From positions 1-11,596 of the forward strand of contig QZLH01002795.1 of assembly GCA_003833135.1 (NCBI GenBank): a DNA stretch of 11,596 nucleotides. Reading direction: 5' to 3'. The stretch's first letter is position 1; the number at the start of each line of letters is the position of its first letter. This document shows positions 1 through 8,312 of this stretch, piece by piece. The DNA is from Oehlia diaphana (taxonomy: Eukaryota > Glomeromycota > Glomeromycetes > Glomerales > Glomeraceae). A program made the position numbers and the translations under genes. The notes under the pieces were generated by a model. The model had not been told where the DNA came from. It did not search any database and saw nothing but the letters and a program-made list of their open reading frames with translations.

Positions 1-640
1 CAATAGTATAAAATAGTAGCTAATTTTAGTGCAAAATCTCCTAGGAACGGATAAATAAATACATATAAAATTTGCTACCCAGTAGGTATAACTATATTTG
101 CATAAACGTGTAAATGGTGTTGATCAGGGGATAATTGTTATTTTTAACTCATATTTCTGTCCAATCATACTTTAATATAAGATTTTTGATAATCATAAAT
201 TGTAAAAAATAAATTTTTTTAATATTTAATTGTTCTTCAAATTAATGAATTGTTTATTTAACCATTAAAACTATAAGAATAATTAAAATTTTACAGTACA
301 ATTATACAAATAAAATAAAAAAAAGGAAATTTTTTTAAGAGATCTGAATTGTATTTGAAAATATACATACATGTATTTTTATTTTTTTTTATTATACAAT
401 GGCAAAATATTTTTTGTTTTAATTTAAAGTCTTATATTATCACTATCTTGACAAATTTCAAGTTTTTTGCATTATTTATTATTTTAATATACTAATTTTT
501 AACTAAGATCCAACTCAAAAAACAAAAAGCATTTGAAAAAATATTTCAGTAGATACTTAGAGACTGATATATTCCATATTTAGTTTAAAGATTATTTTGT
601 ATAAATATGATGTTATATTTTACCTGATATTTTCAACTTT
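1..640. other. AT-rich non-coding stretch at left edge
   Basis: Very AT-rich DNA with many homopolymer runs (for example the T run near 380-390) and dense stops in all six frames. I see no open frame of coding character, no tRNA-like fold, no splice-bounded exon and no clear repeat. It is probably intergenic or degraded transposon sequence. Confidence 0.6.
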
Positions 641-666
641 AACCAATTTTAGGCTAGAATTAAGAA

Positions 667-682
667 AATTTTGGCCAAAATT
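667..682. repeat. 16-bp perfect palindrome AATTTTGGCCAAAATT
   Basis: A self-complementary 16-mer centred on GGCC. The same 16-mer occurs again inside an 18-bp palindrome at 9564-9581, and shorter TTTGGCCAA/GCCAAAA words lie nearby (around 702-712 and 865-890). Two long identical palindromes 9 kb apart in AT-rich DNA suggest a dispersed repeat family rather than chance. Confidence 0.6.
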
Positions 683-825
683 ACAGATTCAAAATCATTA
701 ATTTGGCCAATTAAACAAGTTAGATTGATTTTAAACTTTATAATGTATTATATATTGGAAGAGGGTGTTATTGACCATAATAAAGTGAATTAGGAGGTTA
801 CATGAGCAATGAATACTATTTGAAT

Positions 826-874
826 ATTTTGGCTAGCTACACTATTATTTAAAAAAAGTGTATTTAGCCAAAAT
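826..874. repeat. Imperfect inverted repeat, 18-bp arms (TTTTGGCTA family)
   Basis: The left arm 826-843 (ATTTTGGCTAGCTACACT) and the right arm 857-874 (AGTGTATTTAGCCAAAAT) are reverse complements with two mismatches, around a 13-nt A/T spacer. The arms share the TTTTGGCTA word with the inverted repeat at 941-997 and the palindrome at 667-682, so this looks like part of one repeat cluster, possibly fragments of miniature transposable elements. No transposase coding sequence is visible. Confidence 0.6.
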
Positions 875-940
875 TATTCAGCCAAAAATAGATGTTGAAC
901 TAATAAAATATTCAAGATCAACATGAATTTTTTTTGGCTG

Positions 941-997
941 GGTGTTGTTAGCCAAAAATTTACTGCGCCTTTAGCTGAATTTTTGGCTAACAACACC
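941..997. repeat. Perfect 20-bp inverted repeat with 17-nt spacer
   Basis: The left arm 941-960 (GGTGTTGTTAGCCAAAAATT) is matched exactly by its reverse complement at 978-997. The spacer 961-977 contains a short GC-rich patch (ctgcgcc). A transcript would fold into a 20-bp stem. The arms carry the TTTTGGCTA word of the neighbouring repeats. No target-site duplication is obvious outside the arms, so it could be a solo hairpin or the core of a larger degraded MITE. Confidence 0.75.
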
Positions 998-1040
998 ATT
1001 ATGCTTAAAATCATAGGAACAAATTTCTTAAATTTAAATT

Positions 1041-1109
1041 GGTCCAGTCTCAGTCCAGTCTGGTCCAGGTTGAAAGACCAGTCTTTTTAGGACCAGACCA
1101 GACCAGACT
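1041..1109. repeat. Nested GGTCCAGTC / GGACCAGAC inverted repeat
   Basis: The left part (1041-1069) has repeated GGTCCAGTCT/CAGTCTGGTCC words. The right part (1090-1109) has three overlapping copies of the complement (GGACCAGACCAGACCAGACT). At the centre, 1073-1086 is AAAGAC-CA-GTCTTT, itself a 6-bp stem. The result is a long imperfect hairpin made of short reiterated units. It stands out from its AT-rich surroundings by GC content and simple-repeat character. Confidence 0.65.
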
Positions 1110-1186
1110 AATCCAATCCTAATATTTTATATAGTATATTATAGTGCTATTGATACCTCTATTTAGTGATTACTCATTATCAATAT

Positions 1187-1533
1187 CTACTTTTCACCTT
1201 GAGCAATGGCCACATGTTTGTTATTTTCACTTAAAATTACACCCACTTTTTCCTTTTTTTTACCTTTACCTGTGGATTTTATTGTTTTACCATTGATATC
1301 TGTAATCCTTTCACTAAAATCTTATCCAATTTATTAAATTTTTTAACCTAATTTTCTTTCTGAACTATTAAACCTATTAAACTATCTGGTGCATCGTGGA
1401 ATTGTTTATCCTTCAAAAAGTTATTATTATTTGTGTTAGATGCCAACGTAGTCTTGTGAGTTCTCTGTTTTATAAAATTTCTGTCTTTCTTCACTTGTTA
1501 TCCTTTTCCAAAATCATCTTCTATAGCTGATGT
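1187..1533 (-). pseudogene. Broken coding remnant of unknown family
   Basis: Read on the minus strand, consecutive open pieces have protein-like composition despite stops. The segment 1498-1533 reads TSAIEDDFGKG then a stop. The segment 1497-1351 is open for 49 codons (includes RNFIKQRTHKTTLASN and FLKDKQFHDAPDSLIGL) and ends in TAG at 1350-1348. After a frame change, 1321-1190 is open for 44 codons (ERITDINGKTIKSTGKGKKK, then EKVGVILSENNKHVAIAQGEK) and ends in TAG at 1189-1187. The local GC content and codon variety exceed the flanks. I do not recognise the family. The lysine-rich stretch and charged end could come from a DNA- or RNA-binding protein or a transposon-encoded one, but that is only a guess. 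At least two stops and one frame change argue against a working gene, and no convincing introns were found to bridge them. Confidence 0.35.
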
Positions 1534-1539
1534 GTATAT

Positions 1540-2218
1540 ATATAGTCTTCATTATATCATTTTTGCTATTAAAATAAATATTTTATTAATTCTAATTATT
1601 TTTCCCATATTTCTCAATGTTGTACTGCAGTCTAATGGTATGATATTTTGAAAAAATTAACTTGTCCAGTTAAGTATAGTAAAGTGGCTTCAGTTTTTTT
1701 TGGCATTAGGTGATTAATAATTAAAAAATTATTTTCTTTTCATTTTTTTTAGATTTCAGTTGGACTTTGCTAATCTAATAATAAGTGTTAATGATTTTTT
1801 ATTGGGTCTGATAATTTTTTTTAGATTTGGTCAGTTCCAGGATTTTTTTTTAGGATCAGTTCCATTGCTACAATTACTGCTGCAGAATTAAGTTGAATAT
1901 CTTCAGTTTCCTTTAACATTAAAGATTAGTAATATTAAGTTATTAATAAATTTTTCTTTCTTTTTCAGTTACATTATTCTGGCTGAAAATCAGCTTATGC
2001 ATTGATTGGCAATTAAATTATACTATAAATATAACTTCAAATCTTTTGGTTTAGGTAATAATTTATACATATGAAAATAATATTAATTTAAATCCTACTT
2101 TATTTAAGTATACATTAAAAATGCTAATATATTTATACTTTAGAAAATTTTTATTAGCCAATTCAGATTATACTATTTGTGAATCATCATCCAAGTTTCC
2201 CCAATTGATTTGCAATGG
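1540..2218. other. Non-coding spacer upstream of the kinase gene
   Basis: AT-rich DNA with T-rich tracts. Two nearby partial copies of a TCAGTTCCA word, each next to an AGGAT/T-run motif, lie at about 1830-1866. There are no open frames of coding character and no RNA gene. It probably holds the upstream region of the Sel1-kinase gene, but no promoter element can be assigned with confidence. Confidence 0.5.
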
Positions 2219-2256
2219 ACATTATAATGTACTGCAATGCAGTAAAATGCAGTAAA
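2219..2256. promoter_or_regulatory. Compact palindrome plus 10-bp tandem repeat upstream of the kinase gene
   Basis: Three ordered motifs overlap here: ACATTATAATGT (2219-2230, perfect 12-bp palindrome), TACTGCAATGCAGTA (2230-2244, 7-bp arms around one base), and two exact tandem copies of ATGCAGTAAA (2237-2246 and 2247-2256). The group ends 121 bp before the ATG, where a fungal promoter or 5' UTR would lie, so a transcription-factor site is possible. This is inference from position and symmetry; no known binding motif was recognised. Confidence 0.3.
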
Positions 2257-2377
2257 TGTACAACAATGCTGTGAAACATAGCATATACAGTATTAAAAAG
2301 GATCCTTTCCCTTTGGAATGCACCATTTAGAAATTTAAATTTTTTAAATTGTTGTCAAATAATACTATTTATCAATA

Positions 2378-5300
2378 ATGTCAACTTCCACTAATATTAA
2401 AGATTTATGTAATAACATTAATTGGTTAGAAAAATCAGCAGAGAAGGGTAATGAAGGGTCAATGCATATTCTTGCTTTACGATACTATAATGGTGAAGGG
2501 ACAGAGAAGAACTTGGGAATGGCCTTTTACTGGTTTCAAAAAGCAGCAGAGAAGGGTTATGAAGAGTCAATGCACAATCTTGCTTTATGTTATAATGATG
2601 GTGAAGGGATAGAGAAGGACTTGGAAATGGTCTTTTACTGGTTTCAGAAAGCAGCAGAGAAGGGTTATGAAGAGTCAATGTACAATCTTGCCTTACGATA
2701 CTATGATGGTGAAGGGACAGAGAAGGACTTGGGAATGGCCTTTTACTGGTTTCAGAAAGCAGCAGAGAAGGGTCATAAAGAGTCAATGCACAATCTTGCC
2801 TTATGTTACTATGAAGGTGAAGGAATAAAGAAGGGCTTAAAAATGGCTTTTCATTGGTTTCAAAAAGCAGCAGAAAAGGGTTATAAATATTCAATGCACA
2901 GTCTTGCCTTATGTTACAATGATGGTGAAGGGATAGAAAAGGACTTGAAAATAGCCTTTTACTGGTTTCAGAAAGCAGCAAAAAAGGGTCATGAATGGTC
3001 AATACACAGTCTTGCCTTATGTTATTATAATGGTAAAGGGACAGAAAAGGACTTGAAAATGTCCTTATACTGGTTTCAGAAAGCAGCAGATAAGGGTTAT
3101 GAAGAATCAATGTACAGTCTTGCCTTATGTTACTACAATAGTAAAGGGATAGAAAAAGACTTGGGAATGGCCTTTCACTGGTTTCAGAAAGCAGCAGAGA
3201 AGGGTCATATAAAGTCAATGCATGATCTTGCCTTACGTTACTGCAATGGTGAAGGGACAGAGAAGGATTTAAAAATGGCTATTTACTGGTTTCAAAAAGC
3301 AGTAGAGAGGGATTATGAAAAGTCAATGCATGGTCTTGCCTTATGTTACTACAATGGTGAAGAGATGAAGGACTTGGAAATGGCCTTTTACTGGTTTCAG
3401 AAAGTGGCAGAGAAGGGTCATAAAGGATCAATGCATGGTCTTGCCTTACGTTATTACAATGGTGAAGGGACAGAGAAGGACTTGAAAATGGCCTTATACT
3501 GGTTTCAGAAAGCAGCAGAGAAGGGTCATGAAGGGTCAATAAACAATCTTGCCTTATGTTATTACAATGGTGAAGGGACAGAAAAGGACTTGGAAATGGC
3601 CTTTTACTGGTTTCAAAAAGCAGCAGAGAAGGGTCATAAAGGGTCAATGCATGGACTTGCCTTATGTTACTACAATGGTGAAGGGACAAAAAAAGACTTG
3701 AAAATGGCCTTTCACTGGTTTCAAAAAACAGCAGAGAAGGGTCATAAAGAGTCAATAAACAGCCTTGCCTTATGTTACTACAATGGTGAAGGAATAAAGC
3801 GGGACTTGGGAATGGCCTTTCACTGGTTTCAAAAAGTAGCAGAAATGGGTGATGAAGGGTCAATGAGCAGCCTTGCCTTATGTTATTACAATGGTGAAGG
3901 GATAGCGAAGGACTTGGGAATGGCCTTTCATTGGTTTCAAAAAGCAGCAGAGAAGAGTCATGAGGGGTCAATGAATAAGCTTGCTTTATGTTATTACAAT
4001 GGTGAAGGGACAGAGAAGGACTTGGAAATGGCCTTTTACTGGTTTCAGAAAGCAACAGAGAAGGGTTATGAAAAGTCAATGTACAATCTTGCTTTATGTT
4101 ATTACAATGGTGAAGGGACAGAGAAGGACTTGGAAATGGCCTTTTACTGGTTTCAAAAAGCGGCAGAGAAGGGTCATAAAAGATCAATGCATGGTCTTAC
4201 CTTATGTTATGAAAATGGTGAAGGGACAGAGAAGAATTTGGAAAAAGCCTTTTATTGGCACAAAATAACTTCTGATAATTTTAAAATTAACAACTTATGT
4301 AAGGAATGCAATCAACCATATATTGATTACAAATGGTGCCAACAATGCAATATTAAAAAATTTCAGCAAGATTTTTCAAAATGGACTAGTAAAAATAAAT
4401 TTATTGATAAATTTATTCAAGAAGCACAACTAAATGCTAAAAGTAGTTATGAAGTTTTAGAATGGATACCTTATAATAAATTGAATAATATTAATTATTA
4501 TGATAAAGGAGGATTTAGTGAAATTTATAGGGCTATCTGGTTAGATGGACCTATTGATAGTTGGAATTTTGATGAGCAACAATGGAATAGATGGACTGAA
4601 TATGAGGTTATTCTTAAAAATCTTAATAATTCATCAAGTTTAAGTGATAAATTTTTAGATGAGGTATAGTATTTTTATTTATTAGGTACTAATTATATAT
4701 TTTATTTTATCATAAATTAATAATTTTAAATATTTACTGTATATAGTGGAAACATCATTATAATTGTCAGAAAAAATCATTTTCAAAATTTATTCAATTC
4801 TTTGGAATTTCCCAAGATCCAAATAATTTAAATTACATGATAATAATGAGTTATGCAAAAAAAGGAAGTTTGAAAAAATGTTTATCTAATATAGTTAAAT
4901 TTAAATGGCAAACTAAATTGCAATTATTGAAAAAAATTATCTTAGGACTCAAAGTAATACATGAATCAGAACTTACTCATTGTGATTTTCATGATGGTAA
5001 TATCTTAATATCAGATGATTATAATGAAATATATATTATTGATTTAGGGTTATGCAAACCTATACAGAATTCCGATGATAAATTTGATAAAGTTTATGGA
5101 ATTATACCTTATATGGCACCTGAAATATTAAGAAACAACCCTTATATTCCAGCAAGTGATATTTATAGTTTTTCAATGATGATGTGGGAATTTACATCAG
5201 GTATTCCCCCATTTAATAATAGAGCACATGATGTTGAACTTATTTTAAGTATTTGTGAAGGAGATCGCCCTGAAATTATAAAAAATACTCCAAAATGTTA

Positions 5301-5628
5301 TATAGATTTGATGAAAAAGTGCTGGGATCCAGATCCTTCCAAAAGACCAGATATAGTAATTATTGAAAATACTATATCTGAATGGCTTAGATGTATTAAT
5401 AAATATTATATAATAAATGGTGAAGATGAACAAAGATATGAAGTTTCTTATATTGATAATCAATCAAAAAATGATATGCATGAATTTATAAAAGCAAATA
5501 GAGTTTTGACACAAGAACAAGCTAATATTTCTGTTTTACAAACTCATCCACAAGCATATTATACAAGCCGCTTGCTTACTGAAATTTTATATCAAAATAA
5601 TTCTGAGTGTTTGGATTGTATAATTTAA
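2378..5628 (+). CDS. Sel1-repeat / tyrosine-kinase-like protein kinase, two exons
   Basis: The gene is spliced, 2378-4663 joined to 4747-5628, giving about 1055 residues. The ATG is the first after an in-frame TAA at 2360-2362 and has A at -3. Residues 28-634 are 17 Sel1-like repeats, helical pairs that normally bind protein partners. Residues 641-657 carry CKEC and CQQC, a zinc-ribbon-like pair seen before this kinase type in Rhizophagus. The kinase domain is about 700-975: degenerate Gly loop KGGFSEIYRA (710-719), VILK with Lys747, HCD in place of HRD (840-842), GNIL with Asn847, DLG in place of DFG (861-863), APE (886-888), SDIYSF (Asp900) and KRP (Arg962). Catalytic Lys, Asp, Asn and metal-binding Asp are all present, so activity is plausible. 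The tail 976-1055 ends in HPQAYYTSRLL and a Cys-rich end, as in family members. It is probably a cytosolic signalling kinase with a scaffold; the substrate is unknown. No signal peptide or membrane segment is seen. Confidence 0.88.
2459..4279 (+). repeat. 17-unit tandem 108-bp repeat encoding Sel1-like motifs
   Basis: The period is 108 bp (36 codons) and each unit starts at a TCA serine codon. The common pattern is S-M-x-x-LALCYYNGEG-T-E-K-D-L-x-MAFYWFQKAAEKG. The conserved Ala, Leu, Gly-x-Gly, Trp and KAAE-x-G positions fit the Sel1 consensus. Unit 9 lacks one codon in the GEG-T-E-K segment (GEEMK), so it has 35 residues; unit 17 (from 4184) is divergent and cut short. Half a unit (NWLEKSAEKG) precedes unit 1. 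Units 11 and 16 differ at only about seven of 108 bases, pointing to recent duplication or gene conversion. Because the period is a multiple of three and lacks stops in other frames, long shadow frames appear on both strands. Confidence 0.93.
4664..4746 (+). other. 83-nt spliceosomal intron in the kinase N-lobe
   Basis: The intron begins GTATAG and ends ATATAG, with TACTAA at 4687-4692 as a possible branch site, rather far (54 nt) from the acceptor. Removing it joins Glu762 to Trp763 in phase 0 and restores a continuous kinase domain; the 30 codons from 4747 to 4836, before the next in-frame ATG, read as kinase sequence (WKHHYNCQKKSFSKFIQFFG). The unspliced frame meets TAG at 4667-4669, directly after one intron codon. 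The length is not a multiple of three, as expected of a true intron. Confidence 0.87.
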
Positions 5629-6144
5629 ATATATATAAATTTTTATAATGACTTTTATTTAGTTTAGTAAAAAATAAAAAAATGTTTATTGCTTAAATAT
5701 TATTTTTTATTTAAATAAAATATCTATTACAAATGACTCTTTTTTTTATTATCACAAATAAAATTTGAAGTTTTATGAAATTAATAAATAAAGTTAAATA
5801 AAGATTTAAAAATGGATGCAAATTTGTTTAATAAAGCCAATCAAAATACTAACTTAAAAAAATAATTTGTAATGATGTAATGATATCAGGATTCCTTATC
5901 AAATTGTATAAAAAAATGAAAACAAAATAAACAATTTACAATGTATTTATTAAATATTCCAGATATACAGTAAGTATAATGAGGCGGTTTTAACATAATG
6001 AAAAAAATTTATCACCAAATAATCCCTAGTTATTCTTAAAATCTTCAATAAGTGTCCTAATAACGTAATTAACAATTCCAAAAACATTATAAAAATGCTT
6101 TATTTGAAAATATATACAGGAAATCCCCTTTTCTCTTTTACAAT
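5629..6144. other. Intergenic spacer between kinase gene and F-box pseudogene
   Basis: It holds the presumed 3' UTR of the kinase gene and, further right, the former upstream region of the pseudogene. It is AT-rich, with no coding pattern and no RNA gene. No repeat of note was seen. Confidence 0.55.
5714..5719 (+). terminator. Possible polyadenylation signal AATAAA
   Basis: AATAAA lies 86-91 bp after the kinase stop codon, followed by A/T-rich sequence. In DNA this AT-rich the hexamer is common by chance (further copies lie near 5785), so this is only the first reasonable candidate. Confidence 0.25.
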
Positions 6145-7681
6145 ATGGCATGTTCAAAAATATTTTCAGGAGATCTCCCTGAATTAACAAGTAAAATTAT
6201 ACAATATTTTTAGAATGATTTTCAATGTTATATTCATGTGTTTTAGTTAATAGATTATAGTGTCGTATATCAATTCCATTATTGTTGGCAGAGAATCTTA
6301 TTAGAAACTACTATTTTATTAACATTTACTTAAGTAAATTAAATGAAGATGACAAATTAAAATTGAAAGATTCTGGAATCATAATTCCTTCAAGTACACT
6401 TTTTAATTATTCTAGTTTTATTAAATATTTAAGTACACAATACGTTATTTGTTCTATTATGTTCTACACAAATACTTTAAATTTTTTTGAAGATAGAAAA
6501 TTAGATTTTATTTTCCTATTATTAATCAATTATTGAAAATGGTGCTAATTTACATACCTTTGAATTTATATATTGAGTGTATATTTATGATGAAACTTTA
6601 TATTCTTCATTTCAAATAATATTAAAAAATCCAAAATTCATTTGTAATGTTAAAAACTTAAGGATTGGTTTTAGAGAATCAAATAGTACTTATTCATTAA
6701 TTTTAAAATGTTTCATCTTAGTTGTAATTCAATTTCATCACTCTATATTAATAGTTCTTGCTGTAAGAAACAAGAATAACAAGTTGATTTATCTAAAATA
6801 ATTGATTCACAAAAAAATCTCCAAAAAATTTCTTTTAATAGTGATGGTCATTTGAAAATTTTAACAAATTCTAATTGTTTAAATATCTTAAAAATAATTA
6901 TATTTTATCGAGTTCATTTAATTAATATTAATTTTAATGAAGTATTGAACAATCAAATGTCTTAGAATCTATTCATATTCTTTATTGTTATAATTTAAAT
7001 TCTACCATCATTATTCAACAAAATTTTTAATCTAACCAAACCATTTAAACTAAAATCTTTGTTTGTGGAACATAGATCTTTATTACAAATTGAGTTATTA
7101 GAATTATTGTTACAAAAGTTTAGAAAATATTGGATTTGAATTGGTCAAAATTTATTGTGTTAAAATCAAATTTCTAGAAATATTTGAATTTGGATGTTCT
7201 TAATATTTTTACAGGAATTCATTTAATTAAAAATATTCAACAAAATCTCAATTATCTTTCTATAAAATGTTCAGAATTTAAAAATAAACAAAAAGCTTAT
7301 GATATTAAACTTAGTTCAATTATATTACAAAATTTAGGACAAATTTTTCCTTATAGATTAGAATATTTAAGTTTGGCTCTTAAATTCAATATATATGATT
7401 TGCAAATATTTCTTAATAATTCTCAAAATATTTTTATTAAGAAATTAATAATCAAAAATAAGTTATATCCAGATTGTGAAAACATTTTACCTTGTATTAA
7501 GGAATATATTATGAAAGAAAAAAGAGTCTCATATTTAGCTATGGATACTACTAAAAAACTGGAAGATCTGTTTGAATTGAAAGATGAAGTAAAAGAGTTT
7601 AAATTTTATAGTATTCAAGTTATGTTTTATGATAATTTATATATTAATTTTCGTGATTTAATGAATGAATTATTATATTAA
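6145..7681 (+). pseudogene. Decayed F-box/LRR-type protein gene
   Basis: Reading across frames gives a collinear protein of about 510 codons resembling the expanded F-box proteins of Rhizophagus (family call from recall). It opens at ATG 6145 with MACSKIFSGDLPEL, meets TAG at 6211, shifts frame near 6220, continues LYSCVLVNRL and meets TAG at 6258, probably a former Trp of the F-box end. The next blocks are SIPLL, NIYLSKLNEDDK and LFNYSSFIKYLS. Further breaks are a frameshift near 6520-6531, TGA 6574, a frameshift near 6713, TAA 6777 and shifts near 6957, 7022, 7116 and 7185. The last 165 codons (7184-7678) stay open in one frame with repeated leucine- and isoleucine-rich blocks (LSSIILQNLGQIFPYRLEYL). 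Intact relatives would act as substrate adaptors of SCF ubiquitin ligases. The number of lesions rules out sequencing error as the only cause. The long open 3' part could by chance still be expressed, but no ATG start suits it. Confidence 0.82.
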
Positions 7682-8312
7682 TTATTAATTTTTATGATTA
7701 TTAAATAAATTTGTTTTACAAAATTTTAATGGCTTATTAATTCATGGGATGATTGAAAGTAAAATGAGTATAAAATAAAAGAGTTTGAAATGAAAACAAT
7801 AAAATTAATTCTACTTCACAATTTTCAACTTACATAATATAAATTGTACAAGAATAAATTAAGCAAACTAATTACATTATTTTGAAATCCTAATATAAAT
7901 CAAGAATAGTGTAAACATTGTTCTGAAGTTTTAATATTTTAATCAAATAATTCCAAATTACTTTATTGTTATATTAATTTTTATGTTTTTGAATATGAAA
8001 TTTAATAACTGATCGCCCAAAGATTTTATTATCTAATTTCTTCCGAATGAGTAGAATCAATTTTGAACAACAATCTATGTTTACCAAATCCTTAATAATG
8101 TCCTAATTATAAAATTCTTAAATTCTTATATATAAATTAAATTAAAAGTGAAAATATTTTAAATATTTTCAATCATTATTTTGAGAAATACTTATTTATT
8201 CTTTTTTGTTTTAATTATTATGCAACTTGACTGTCTAAAATAAAGAATCATTACTTTTTAAATCATTACTGCGCACATTTGATCATGTAAGATAAATTTC
8301 AATAAACAATTC
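7682..8312. other. Non-coding spacer
   Basis: AT-rich DNA with no coding pattern. The only structure noted is an A/T palindrome at 8150-8170 (10-bp arms GAAAATATTT around one T), which is easily formed by chance in such DNA. Confidence 0.55.

Noticed and set aside
2418..3218. Long open frame on the minus strand across the repeat array (also 3279-4187)
   Set aside because: It is a shadow: the 108-bp period is a multiple of three and one unit lacks minus-strand stops, so openness repeats 17 times. The translation is a low-complexity Ser/Leu/Pro repeat with no family resemblance.
3981..4268. 95-codon plus-strand frame shifted from the Sel1 frame
   Set aside because: Same cause: it is an alternative frame of three repeat units, while the Sel1 frame over the same bases has clear family motifs.
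2459..4279. Regular repeats as a CRISPR array
   Set aside because: The repeats are contiguous 108-bp coding units with no unique spacers, in a eukaryotic gene.
5245..5463. 72-codon minus-strand open frame
   Set aside because: It lies antisense inside the kinase exon and has a hydrophobic, low-complexity translation with no recognisable family.
4837..5628. Kinase C-lobe as a separate gene starting at the ATG at 4837
   Set aside because: The 30 codons before this ATG (4747-4836) read as kinase sequence and join in phase to exon 1 through good splice sites, so the ATG is internal.
6282..6801. Two small separate genes (6282-6536 and 6577-6801)
   Set aside because: Neither starts with ATG (TTG and GTG). 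Both are consecutive pieces of the same F-box-type protein, separated by a frameshift and a TGA.
7184..7681. Independent 165-codon gene
   Set aside because: The frame opens at a TTG and continues the LRR-like part of the pseudogene. No ATG start, promoter or splice acceptor specific to it was seen.
8150..8170. 21-bp A/T palindrome with 10-bp arms
   Set aside because: It is made only of A/T except for the end bases, in DNA where such symmetry is frequent by chance.
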